The notes under the pieces: generated by a model
The model's input: the letters and a program-made list of their open reading frames with translations, nothing else
Told to the model about the DNA's origin: nothing
Database searches by the model: none
Origin: Emticicia sp040253585
Lineage (GTDB): Bacteria; Bacteroidota; Bacteroidia; Cytophagales; Spirosomataceae
Direction of reading: 5' to 3'
DNA: 64,000 nucleotides
NCBI RefSeq assembly: GCF_040253585.1
Contig: NZ_JBELAU010000015.1
Coordinates: 1-64,000, forward strand
Part shown: positions 48,444-56,159 of the stretch, in pieces
Layout: each line of letters starts with the position of its first letter
How positions within the stretch are numbered: position 1 is the first letter of the stretch
Made by a program: the position numbers and the translations under genes

Positions 48444-48469
48444 AAGCCCAAACTGGCAAAGCCAGAAAA

Positions 48470-48500
48470 TTAAGAATTATAAATTAAGAATTAAGAATTT
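48470..48500. repeat. spacer repeat, AATTAAGAATT words
   Basis: Direct reiteration of TTAAGAATT-type words upstream of argG, part of the family at 5495-5530 and 25430-25526. The rest of the 273-bp gap 48444-48716 is AT-rich and empty. Confidence 0.5.
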
Positions 48501-48716
48501 TTGAAGATTCAGCTTCTGAAATTCAGCTTTTTTGAAGTTTTCTTCAGAAACACAACAAAATTTTACGCAAAAATAGGACTTATTAATGTGAAATCTCGAA
48601 TAATATTTAAAATTATTGTACTATTCAAATAAAACTAATTTTGAGTGATTGAATGATAGAATGTTTTGATTTTCAGTAATATTTATTCTGTCATTCATTC
48701 ATGCACTCATTCAAAA

Positions 48717-49796
48717 TTATCGAGGAACGGTAAAATACATAATCGTACCGATGCAAGAAAAAACAATATTGGGTAGCCAAACGGCCAACATTGCTGGCAT
48801 ATTGCCCGATTCGGCAATGCCTTTCGACATGATGAAGAATAAAATATAAACAAATGCCAGCACAAACCCGATGGCAATCTGAAAACCAACTCCACCACGA
48901 GCCTTTCGTGCCGATACAATCAAGCCCATTAAGGACAAGATAATTACGGCAAAAGGCGTAACGATTCGTTGGTAAAGTTCAATTTCAAAAGATTCGATTC
49001 CCTCAGCTCCTCGACTCCGAATTAGCTCAATTCGTTGGCGTAATTCTGGAATCGTAAAGGTTTCATAAACGTTGCGGTCGCTCTCAAAATCACTCGGTGA
49101 AAGATTAATAACCGTATCTTTTGTTGCCGTATTATAAATGAGTTTATCTTTCATGATGCCCAACGTGCGAATCTTATAGTCAGAAATTTTCCAGCGTTTG
49201 GTGCTGTCATTCCACTCGATTCGTTTAGCCGAAAGTTTTTCAATTAGCTTATTATCAGCGATTTTTTCGAGCGTAAAATCATAGCCAGTTTTGGTTTCGT
49301 TATTATAGCTCGACATGTAGGCGTAGGTATTCGGAGCAACGGCCGTATGAAAATCTCGGTCGGAGAAGTAAAATTTATCGTTGATGTACGTAGCCTCAAA
49401 CCCCAGCCTGACTTTATTGGCTTTTGGCAAAATCCAACCAACCATCACAAACGATAAAATTGCTACCATCGAAGAAGCCACAAAATATGGAAGCATCAAT
49501 CTGCGAAAACTCGTGCCACTACTCAAAATGGCTACGATTTCGGTGTGGGCGGCCATCTGGGCTGTGAAGAAAACCGTTGAGATAAAAATCATCAACGGAC
49601 TGATATAGTTTGCCCAATATGGGGCAAGATTGGCATAATATGAAAGCAAAATAGCTCGCATCGGAGCATTTTTCTGAATAAAGTCATCGTTTTTTTCTAC
49701 GAAGTCAATCACCATGATGATAAGCACGATGACCAAAACCGCAAAAAAGTATGTTTTCAGAAAACGTTTGATTAAATATTTATCGAGAATATTCAT
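48717..49796 (-). CDS. LptF/LptG family lipopolysaccharide export permease
   Basis: A 359-aa inner-membrane protein with six helices, three at each end, around a periplasmic beta-jellyroll domain. Family features: MNILDKYLIKRFLKTYFFAV at the N-terminus, MAAHTEIVAILSSGTSFRRL near residue 80 (coupling helix), and KARGGVGFQIAIGFVLAFVY near 298. It moves LPS from the inner membrane to the Lpt bridge with LptB as ATPase. The initiator ATG directly follows a GC-rich CCCCTTTAGGGGTTAGGGG repeat that makes up its 5' leader. It could be LptF or LptG; I cannot separate them here. Confidence 0.9.
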   Translation of the reverse strand: MNILDKYLIKRFLKTYFFAVLVIVLIIMVIDFVEKNDDFIQKNAPMRAILLSYYANLAPYWANYISPLMIFISTVFFTAQMAAHTEIVAILSSGTSFRRLMLPYFVASSMVAILSFVMVGWILPKANKVRLGFEATYINDKFYFSDRDFHTAVAPNTYAYMSSYNNETKTGYDFTLEKIADNKLIEKLSAKRIEWNDSTKRWKISDYKIRTLGIMKDKLIYNTATKDTVINLSPSDFESDRNVYETFTIPELRQRIELIRSRGAEGIESFEIELYQRIVTPFAVIILSLMGLIVSARKARGGVGFQIAIGFVLAFVYILFFIMSKGIAESGNMPAMLAVWLPNIVFSCIGTIMYFTVPR

Positions 49797-49821
49797 ACCC
49801 CTAACCCCTAAAGGGGAATTA
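49796..49821 (-). repeat. GC-rich repeat forming the leader of the LptF/G gene
   Basis: On the minus strand ATTCCCCTTTAGGGGTTAGG followed by GGTA, running into the ATG at 49796. It shares the layout CCCC-N-GGGG-TTAGGGG with the repeats at 15045 and 53464. Confidence 0.65.
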
Positions 49822-49842
49822 GATAATTTTTAATTAATAATG

Positions 49843-49850
49843 CAAAGGTA
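49843..49850 (-). promoter_or_regulatory. TACCTTTG promoter box of the LptF/G gene
   Basis: TACCTTTG on the minus strand, 46 nt ahead of ATG 49796, placing the GC-rich hairpin wholly in the untranslated leader. Confidence 0.5.
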
Positions 49851-49900
49851 CGCATTGTAGATTTTCTAATGGCTTTATTAAGAAGTATTAACACTCACTG

Positions 49901-50614
49901 TCAAGAATTCTGCACTTGCACCAATAAATTTCTCGCTACTTCATTACTCACAAAAAGTCTTATGTCATTGTTCAGAAGCAAACCATACGATTTATCAAAA
50001 TCACTTATTTCCAAAACTTTTAGGTCGCACCCGAGCGTAATCTGTTGTTTATCAAGGTGTTGCAGAAAAGCAGGTGAATGCACAGAAACTCCCATCATAA
50101 CCACCGATTGATTGAGCGGAATCTCTGAAAGTTTCAGATAACTCACCGAAGGCATTTTGCCCTTTGCATCAGGAATTGGGTCTCCATGGGGGTCAAATTT
50201 TGGATTTTCCAAGAAATCATCTAAACGTTTGGTCAATTCTTTCGAGTCAATATGTTCGAGTTGCTCGGCAATATCATGAATTTCGTCCCAGCCAAAACCC
50301 AGTTTTTCTACCAAAAAAACTTCCCACAGACGGTGTTTTCTAATCACCCCCAAAGCAATTTGCTCGCCTGCTTCGGTGAGCGTAACACCCTGATACTTAC
50401 GATAATTTATATAATTTTTCTCGGCCAATTTGCGTAGCATATCCGACACCGAAGCCGCTTTGGTCTGCGTGTGTTCAGCCAACTGATTGGTACTCACCTC
50501 ATTACCGTTGTATCGTTCGGTAAGTAAATAGATGATTTTTAAATAATTTTCTTCGGTAAAAGAGATAAGTTGATTGTCCACAGTCGATAGACGATAGTTA
50601 AAGAAAATAGCCAT
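49901..50614 (-). CDS. mntR: DtxR/MntR family metal-dependent regulator
   Basis: A 237-aa iron/manganese-dependent repressor: winged helix (NYLKIIYLLTERY near residue 23, STNQLAEHTQTKAASVSDML near 41, RKYQGVTLTEAGEQIALGVI near 71), dimerisation and metal-binding domain (RKHRLWEVFLVEKLGFGWDE near 92; HIDSKELTKRLDDFL near 121), and a C-terminal FeoA/SH3-like domain. It is divergent from mntH with a near-palindromic operator between them. The first 15 or so residues (FNYRLSTVDNQL) are encoded partly by a spacer-repeat word, yet the promoter position makes ATG 50614 usable. Confidence 0.92.
   Translation of the reverse strand: MAIFFNYRLSTVDNQLISFTEENYLKIIYLLTERYNGNEVSTNQLAEHTQTKAASVSDMLRKLAEKNYINYRKYQGVTLTEAGEQIALGVIRKHRLWEVFLVEKLGFGWDEIHDIAEQLEHIDSKELTKRLDDFLENPKFDPHGDPIPDAKGKMPSVSYLKLSEIPLNQSVVMMGVSVHSPAFLQHLDKQQITLGCDLKVLEISDFDKSYGLLLNNDIRLFVSNEVARNLLVQVQNS
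50575..50598. repeat. spacer repeat word inside the 5' end of mntR
   Basis: TGTCCACAGTCGATAGACG, a member of the 3747-3805 family, lies within the first codons of mntR and encodes residues about 6-13. Confidence 0.55.
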
Positions 50615-50643
50615 AAGCTAAAAGCCAATAGCCAACCACTAAA

Positions 50644-50673
50644 CAAAAGTACATTTTTAGCCTAATCAAACAA
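50644..50673 (-). promoter_or_regulatory. mntR promoter (TTG-N19-TACTTTTG)
   Basis: On the minus strand TTG at 50673-50671 and TACTTTTG at 50651-50644 with a 19-nt spacer. A TTTAGCCTAAT half-site overlaps the spacer. Confidence 0.7.
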
Positions 50674-50675
50674 AA

Positions 50676-50693
50676 TTTTAGACTAACCTAAAA
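50676..50693. promoter_or_regulatory. DtxR/MntR-type operator between mntR and mntH
   Basis: TTTTAGACTAACCTAAAA: 6-bp perfect arms TTTTAG/CTAAAA, resembling DtxR-family boxes (TTAGGTTAG-type). A second half-site TTTAGCCTAAT lies at 50656-50666. Both promoters would be covered. Confidence 0.65.
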
Positions 50694-50700
50694 ATATATT

Positions 50701-50730
50701 TTGATTGACAAACTTTTTGTTTTATGTTTG
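50701..50730 (+). promoter_or_regulatory. mntH promoter (TTG-N19-TATGTTTG)
   Basis: TTG at 50701-50703 and TATGTTTG at 50723-50730. The in-frame ATG at 50724 is part of the box itself, so the real start is ATG 50757. Confidence 0.75.
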
Positions 50731-50756
50731 TATTGAAATTTTTGGATTTACAGCAA

Positions 50757-52094
50757 ATGGAAAAAAACATTGACATAAAAAATAAAGCATGGCGTTCGAC
50801 GACGAGTAGTCTTTCACTACCAGAAGTTCACGGAAGCATTACGGTTCATACAAAAGGAAGTTTTTGGAAAAAAATGTCAGCTTTTATTGGCCCCGGATTG
50901 ATGGTTGCCGTTGGCTATATGGACCCTGGCAACTGGGCAACCGATATTGCTGGAGGTGCAAAATTTGGCTATACGCTACTCTCAGTTATTCTAATTTCTA
51001 ATCTTTTTGCGATGCTTTTGCAGCATTTATCGCTCAAACTGGGCATTGCCACGGGTAGAGATTTGGCACAGGCTTGTCGAGATTCTTACTCAAAACCAGT
51101 ATCATTTATTTTGTGGATTTTGGCCGAGGTTGCCATTGCCGCCTGTGATTTGGCCGAGGTCATCGGAGCGGCAGTTGCTCTTAATTTGCTCTTTAGTATT
51201 CCATTAACTTACGGAATTCTGATAACGGCCATCGACGTAATTTTTATATTATTCCTCCAAAACAAAGGTTTCCGCATCATTGAAGTAATTGTTGGAGGGT
51301 TGATTTTGATAATTTTACTATGCTTTGGCTACGAAATTTTGGCATCTCAACCCGATTTTGTAGCAGTTACAAAAGGTTTGATTCCGAGTAGCCAGATTGT
51401 GACCAACCCCGAAATGCTCTACATTGCCATCGGGATTTTGGGAGCTACCGTGATGCCTCATAATTTGTATTTACATTCGAGCATTATTCAAACCCGCAAG
51501 ATAGAAAACACACACGCCGCCAAGAAAAGTGCTATTAAATATGCAACTATTGATTCTACGGCTTCGTTGTTTATTGCATTCTTTATCAATGCCGCTATTT
51601 TGATTATGGCCGCCGCAACTTTTCACTTCACAGGAAACAAAGAGGTAGCCGATATTACCGATGCTTATATGTTGCTCGACCCAATTTTGGGTGTAAAATT
51701 GGCAGGGCTTTTCTTTGCTGTTGCCCTGTTAGCGGCTGGACAAAACTCGACACTCACAGGTACTCTTGCTGGGCAAATCGTGATGGAGGGTTTCTTAAAT
51801 ATTCAACTAAAACCGTGGCTTCGACGATTGATTACTCGACTTTTAGCCATCGTGCCAGCTTTGATCGTAGCAATTATTTACGGAGACAAAGGCACTTCCG
51901 ACCTACTCGTACTAAGCCAAGTGATATTATCTTTGCAGTTGAGTTTTGCTGTTGTCCCTTTGGTAATGTTCACATCCGATAAACTAAAAATGGGCGAATT
52001 TGTAAATCCTGCCTATGTAAAATACACAGCTTGGGTAGTTACAATTATCATTATCGCCTTGAATAGTTATTTGTTGTTTGATACGATGTTTTGA
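50757..52094 (+). CDS. mntH: Nramp family divalent metal (Mn2+) transporter
   Basis: A 445-aa proton-coupled metal importer with about eleven helices. Metal-binding helix 1 carries MDPGNWATDIAGG (DPGN, near residue 60) and helix 6 carries GATVMPHNLYLHSS (MPH, near 237), both canonical. Other family segments: FLQNKGFRIIE and AAGQNSTLTGTLAGQIVMEG near 334. It is driven by its own promoter next to an MntR-type operator and is divergent from mntR, so repression under manganese sufficiency is the expected logic. ATG 50757 is chosen because the earlier ATG overlaps the promoter. Confidence 0.95.
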   Translation: MEKNIDIKNKAWRSTTSSLSLPEVHGSITVHTKGSFWKKMSAFIGPGLMVAVGYMDPGNWATDIAGGAKFGYTLLSVILISNLFAMLLQHLSLKLGIATGRDLAQACRDSYSKPVSFILWILAEVAIAACDLAEVIGAAVALNLLFSIPLTYGILITAIDVIFILFLQNKGFRIIEVIVGGLILIILLCFGYEILASQPDFVAVTKGLIPSSQIVTNPEMLYIAIGILGATVMPHNLYLHSSIIQTRKIENTHAAKKSAIKYATIDSTASLFIAFFINAAILIMAAATFHFTGNKEVADITDAYMLLDPILGVKLAGLFFAVALLAAGQNSTLTGTLAGQIVMEGFLNIQLKPWLRRLITRLLAIVPALIVAIIYGDKGTSDLLVLSQVILSLQLSFAVVPLVMFTSDKLKMGEFVNPAYVKYTAWVVTIIIIALNSYLLFDTMF

Positions 52095-52317
52095 GGAGAA
52101 AAATATAGTTTGTCAGTAGTAGAGACAGGGTAATGCTCTGTCTCTTATATTTTGATGACATTGTAACAACAAATTCAGAGTCTGAAGTTTAGAGTTTTTT
52201 AAATATTATTTTAGAGTAAATCCACCTTCTTTACCAAATAAAGAGCAAATACCTTGCTTATATTGATAAAAAATTTTGGAACCCATGTTATCAAAACTAC
52301 AATAATTGTAATACTAC

Positions 52318-52794
52318 CTACTTGAGTAGTATTTCGTTTTCTAAGATTAGGTTTTCTTTTGTTTTGCTATTTTCTTCATCAACAATTCGATTAATTTCTT
52401 TAATTACCTCAAAAAAAACGGCCAATTTCTCAGCAGGAATTTGCTCTTGAATCATTTTATTGAAAATGATTACTCCTTCACGAGAAAAATTTCTCTTTTT
52501 GCGGCCTTCTTCGGTTAAAAATACTCTTACAAAACGCTTATCATCGGGGTCAATTTCACGGTAAATCCAGCCCTTTTCTTCCAACGTTTTTAGCATTCTG
52601 GTTAGGCTTCGGGGCTCCATTCCAATCGAAGGACCAATTTTTGTGGCAGGTGTACCTTTTTCTGAGTCAATATTTAGCAACACATAGCCAATCGCCATCG
52701 TCATATCGTTGGGATTCGCATAGGCATTGTACATTCTTGAAATTGAATGCCACGCCCATTTTATGTAGAAATCTATCGTTTTTTCCTTTTTCAT
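52318..52794 (-). CDS. MarR family transcriptional regulator
   Basis: A 158-aa winged-helix regulator: TPATKIGPSIGMEPRSLTRM (residues 58-77) is the recognition region, followed by KTLEEKGWIYREIDPDDKRFVRVFLTEEG, the MarR wing with its conserved DxRxxxV pattern. It is flanked upstream by a perfect 9-bp-arm palindrome over its own promoter, so autorepression is likely. No transporter or enzyme gene is transcribed with it, and its other targets are not in the window. Possible ligands include phenolic compounds or lipids, but nothing indicates which. Confidence 0.9.
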   Translation of the reverse strand: MKKEKTIDFYIKWAWHSISRMYNAYANPNDMTMAIGYVLLNIDSEKGTPATKIGPSIGMEPRSLTRMLKTLEEKGWIYREIDPDDKRFVRVFLTEEGRKKRNFSREGVIIFNKMIQEQIPAEKLAVFFEVIKEINRIVDEENSKTKENLILENEILLK

Positions 52795-52819
52795 TGGTGT
52801 TTTTTGCTTCGAACCTACA

Positions 52820-52855
52820 CAAAAGTAACAAAAAAACAGTATGCAGGCATACTGT
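52820..52855 (-). promoter_or_regulatory. marR-like promoter and palindromic operator
   Basis: TACTTTTG box (52827-52820, minus) with the palindrome ACAGTATGCAGGCATACTGT (52836-52855, arms of 9 bp, 2-bp centre) just upstream, where it would block polymerase. Confidence 0.7.
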
Positions 52856-52898
52856 TCTGTGATTTTTTCTACTAAAACTTTATATTTTTACATGATTG

Positions 52899-53444
52899 CT
52901 ATTCAATCTCAGCAATTTTGGTTTTTGCATTGAAAACATACGTTTTCTTCCCATTTGGTTGAAGGAAATTTACGAGATTAGTTTGGTCATCAAAAAGCTC
53001 CTGCATAATGTTATTGTAGAGGATATTTCCTTTAAAATCCTGTGCATTAGGTATTTCTACATAAACCCAAGTAGCATCACCTTCGGTTTCTTTTCCCAAG
53101 ACAGTCATCGCTCTTTTTTGCTTTTGCGAAACCAAGATAGCAAAGTGCTGCTGCACGTATTTATTCAAGATGGCATCGCTATTATCATTCTTCCCTCCTA
53201 CCATAACCTTCTGCCCATTATTGGCTTTTGTCAAGGCAGTTTCTAAATCATCAGTAAACATTCGGATACTTATCTCCAAGGATTTCTCTTTGGCGTTATA
53301 CTGAATTTCGGTCAAAGAAGTATGAAAGGCGTGAGCAGCCCCCCCCATCGAAACGTCGAACCGCCCCGATGGGGGAGCTTTTTCTACTTTCCTAACGGAA
53401 AGTAGGTTTGTCAAAGCAAAAAATGCCAAAAATATCTTTATCAT
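52899..53444 (-). CDS. DUF6702 family exported protein with repeat-encoded insert
   Basis: A 181-aa protein that resembles DUF6702: HAFHTSLTEIQYNAKEKSLE near residue 38, ISIRMFTDDLETALT near 56 and GDATWVYVEIPNAQDFKGNI near 120. Normally the signal peptide is closely followed by the HxFHxS segment. Here residues about 22-36 (APPSGRFDVSMGGAA) are encoded by a GC-rich CCCCCATCGGGG repeat, lengthening the junction. A sister repeat lies upstream of the start. Location: periplasm. Function unknown; DUF6702 genes are often found next to metalloprotease genes, as here with rseP. Confidence 0.8.
   Translation of the reverse strand: MIKIFLAFFALTNLLSVRKVEKAPPSGRFDVSMGGAAHAFHTSLTEIQYNAKEKSLEISIRMFTDDLETALTKANNGQKVMVGGKNDNSDAILNKYVQQHFAILVSQKQKRAMTVLGKETEGDATWVYVEIPNAQDFKGNILYNNIMQELFDDQTNLVNFLQPNGKKTYVFNAKTKIAEIE
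53337..53379 (-). repeat. GC-rich hairpin repeat inside the DUF6702 gene
   Basis: On the minus strand AGCTCCCCCATCGGGGCGG, then a TTCGACGTTTCGATGG stretch, then GGGGGGCT. It matches the copy at 53464-53490 in inverted orientation apart from the extra internal part. Confidence 0.75.
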
Positions 53445-53463
53445 TTTAGAAAATCGTATAATA

Positions 53464-53490
53464 ACTCCCCCATCGGGGGCAGGGGGGGCT
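53464..53490 (+). repeat. GC-rich hairpin repeat at the rseP stop, ahead of the DUF6702 gene
   Basis: ACTCCCCCATCGGGGGCAGG followed by GGGGGCT. Its last bases form part of the rseP stop codon (TAG on the minus strand at 53491-53489). With 53337-53379 it brackets the DUF6702 start codon. Confidence 0.75.
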
Positions 53491-54823
53491 ATTTAAACAA
53501 AGCCTTAAAAGTATCATTAAACAAAACAAGCACCATCAACGTCAATAAGATGAATGTACCTACTTGTTGGGTGCGTTCCATGAATTTTTCTGATGGCTTG
53601 CGGCGTGTAATCATTTCGTAAAGTAATACTAAAACGTGTCCACCGTCGAGGGCAGGAATCGGCAAGGCATTCATAAAGGCCAAACCCATTGATAATAAAC
53701 CAGTTAAACCCCAAAACCTTTCCCAATCCCATGACTTACCATACATTTGAGCCAAACCAACTGGGCCACTTACGGCATTTCCTGCCGAAATATGTCCTTT
53801 GAAGATTCTACCAAATCCTTGAATTTGATTCGGAATCACCGAAAGTGCATCTTTCGCTCCTGTGATGAATGACTCACCAAACGAAAGTGTGCGTTTGCTT
53901 GAAGTAAGGGTCATTTCTGAAGTAAAACCAATTGTTCCTTCTTCAGTTACTGTTGGATTTATTTTGACAGTTTGGTTTCCACGCTCAACGGTCAGCTCAA
54001 CTTTTTTGCCAGCTTGTTTCTTGATTGCCGCTTGAAAATCTTGGAAACAAACAATCGGAGTGCTATCAATTTTTACAATTTTATCACCTTCTTTCAAACC
54101 TGCCGCTCCAGCGGGCATTCCATCAGCAATTTTACCCACTTTGAAAGGCAAAATTGGCTCCATGAAAGGTACTTTGCTGGCTACTTTATCAATCAAATCG
54201 TTTGGTACTGGAATCTCTTTTACTTCACCATTACGCTCAATCGTAAAGTTGGTATTTTCTTGCATCAATGCCGCACGCACATCGCCCGAAGATTCATAAT
54301 CTTCACCATTTACTTTGATAATTTTATCGCCAGTTTTCAATCCAATTTCTTGTGCTAACGGGTGTGCATAATAGCCCAATTTGTTTACTTCTGCTTTCGA
54401 ATAATATTCTTCACCCCAATAGTATTTTACGCCCCAGAAAATCAAGACTCCAAGGATAATATTCACAATAATTCCACCTAACATTACAAAAAGGCGTTGC
54501 CAAGCTGGTTTTGAGCGAAACTCGTAAGGTTCAGGCACAGCCGCAAGCTGCGAAGCGTCTTTGGTTTCATCAACCATTCCCGCAATGTCCACATAGCCAC
54601 CCAACGGAAACCAACCTAAACCGTATTCAGTATCACCACTTTTCTTTTTCCACAAGGCAAAGTTTAATACATTGGGCAATGGAAAAAGGAAATCGAAGAA
54701 AATATAAAATTTATTAACTCTAATACCGAAAATACGAGCAAAAATAAAGTGTCCAAATTCGTGTAATCCGACCAAAATAGTCAATGCCAGCAAAAGCTGA
54801 CCAATCATTGTTAAAATTGCCAT
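53489..54823 (-). CDS. rseP: RIP metalloprotease RseP (site-2 protease)
   Basis: A 444-aa intramembrane zinc protease (M50). The zinc motif is H21-E22-F-G-H25 in LHEFGHFIFARIFGI within the first transmembrane helix; the third ligand is in NALPIPALDGGHVL near residue 393. Two PDZ domains lie between (about residues 145-210 and 220-300: LKTGDKIIKVNGEDYESSG; LKEGDKIVKIDSTPIVCF). It cleaves membrane-bound anti-sigma factors and signal-peptide remnants. Its stop codon lies in a GC-rich repeat. Confidence 0.95.
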   Translation of the reverse strand: MAILTMIGQLLLALTILVGLHEFGHFIFARIFGIRVNKFYIFFDFLFPLPNVLNFALWKKKSGDTEYGLGWFPLGGYVDIAGMVDETKDASQLAAVPEPYEFRSKPAWQRLFVMLGGIIVNIILGVLIFWGVKYYWGEEYYSKAEVNKLGYYAHPLAQEIGLKTGDKIIKVNGEDYESSGDVRAALMQENTNFTIERNGEVKEIPVPNDLIDKVASKVPFMEPILPFKVGKIADGMPAGAAGLKEGDKIVKIDSTPIVCFQDFQAAIKKQAGKKVELTVERGNQTVKINPTVTEEGTIGFTSEMTLTSSKRTLSFGESFITGAKDALSVIPNQIQGFGRIFKGHISAGNAVSGPVGLAQMYGKSWDWERFWGLTGLLSMGLAFMNALPIPALDGGHVLVLLYEMITRRKPSEKFMERTQQVGTFILLTLMVLVLFNDTFKALFK

Positions 54824-54900
54824 TAGTTGACGTTGATTTGTTTGATTTGGTTTTAGCCTAAATCAGTTTTTTAATTATGAAAAATATAATATTTTTTTTT

Positions 54901-54931
54901 ACTTCTCCTCCTTTTTTCAAGGAGGGAGAAG
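54901..54931. repeat. palindromic repeat, CTCCTTTTTTCAAGGAG core
   Basis: CTTCTCCTCCTT / AAGGAGGGAGAAG stem with a short loop. Its core equals that of the large element in the glycosyltransferase gene (58090-58110). Between rseP and the next gene on the minus strand, it may serve as a terminator of the latter. Confidence 0.65.
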
Positions 54932-54948
54932 TTTCTCTTTACTAAACT

Positions 54949-55992
54949 TTACTCCAAAACCACCGTTCCTTCCAGATAATCGGCGGCGATATTTGGGTCA
55001 TTAACTGACCACATTCCGATATATGAACGATAAGGAAACAAAAAACGATTGTCATTGACCGAAAAAAGGATCTTTTTTCGATATTCTTCTAGCGTCTCCA
55101 TCCCATTTTGCAAACGCATTTCGTTGATTCTTTGTTCATCAACCTTATCAATTTGCCTAAAAACCCACTTATTTAGCTTCACTGCAAAGGGTTTTCCCTG
55201 CATTGCGAGCGATTCATCAGTTAAAATTTTGAATACGTGTCGGGCAAAAAACACATCATTACCATTGATTGTTGCCATGATGTGCGTAGCCGAATGCGGA
55301 GAAGTTTTGCCATTTCTTACGGCTGCCATCAAATAATTAGAAAAATTAATTGTCTGATTTTCAGGCGTTTGACGACGAATAACGGTATAGAATGGATATT
55401 GAATTATCGGCATTCCACCATCGCCACAGCCAATCGCATCTTCTCCTGGAAAGCCATATCTATCAAAAATATAATCAAGTTCGGTTGCATTTTGGCGGTC
55501 AATTTTCACAATAGTATCGGCAAAAGCCTCTGCCCCTCGTACCCTAAACCACTGGTCACGCTCAACTATTTTCGCCAATTTATCTTTTAATCCTTTGTTG
55601 ATTTTCTGGTCAAATTCACGCTTTTTTGCCAAATATTCTTTCTCAAAATTACGCCAATTTGGGTCTTGCTGAATACCCATAAAAGCGGTTTCATCTTTAA
55701 TAAAATCAAGACTTATACCTTTTCCTGCCACTTCAAGTAAATATTTGTAAGTATTGGTGGCATCGCCCAAATATGTAGCACAAACTGCGGCATTGAAATA
55801 ATCTTTCATAAAGCCACGTGGTACTGCCGCAAAAGCTTGTTGGTAGTTTTCGAGAGCCGCTTTATAATTGGCATCAACCACCAATAATTCAGCTTTATTG
55901 ATCAAAGGATGATAGACTTTTACAAAATTTACATCTTGTGCAACAGCAATCCGAACAAACAAACTGAGCAACAAGGCAAAAAATAACCTCAT
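54949..55992 (-). CDS. exported TPR-like protein of unknown function
   Basis: A 347-aa protein. From ATG 55992 it begins with a signal peptide (MRLFFALLLSLFVRIAVAQD); an in-frame TTG at 56013 is less likely. Residues about 25-110 look like two or three tetratricopeptide-type helices (YKAALENYQQAFAAVP, MKDYFNAAVCATYLGDATNT). The second half contains DRYGFPGEDAIGCGDGGMPI near 185 and LYPYRSYIGMWSVN-like endings, unassigned. Repeated charged helices suggest a protein-binding role in the periplasm. No neighbours share a clear function. Confidence 0.65.
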   Translation of the reverse strand: MRLFFALLLSLFVRIAVAQDVNFVKVYHPLINKAELLVVDANYKAALENYQQAFAAVPRGFMKDYFNAAVCATYLGDATNTYKYLLEVAGKGISLDFIKDETAFMGIQQDPNWRNFEKEYLAKKREFDQKINKGLKDKLAKIVERDQWFRVRGAEAFADTIVKIDRQNATELDYIFDRYGFPGEDAIGCGDGGMPIIQYPFYTVIRRQTPENQTINFSNYLMAAVRNGKTSPHSATHIMATINGNDVFFARHVFKILTDESLAMQGKPFAVKLNKWVFRQIDKVDEQRINEMRLQNGMETLEEYRKKILFSVNDNRFLFPYRSYIGMWSVNDPNIAADYLEGTVVLE

Positions 55993-56159
55993 AGAAATAA
56001 GTAATTGATTCAAAAATGTTGCTTCCTGATTTTCTTTAACGAAACTACTTTCAAAATTAGCATAGTTTTAGCAAAAAGAACGAATTTTAGTGAAAACTTT
56101 GTTGTTTCTTAACAGACAAAAGCCCTGAGACACGAGACAATAGATATTAATTTTGACTA

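Noticed and set aside
52095..52317. Possible small gene behind mntH
   Set aside because: AT-rich stretch with frequent stops in all frames and no hairpin or promoter; nothing to annotate.
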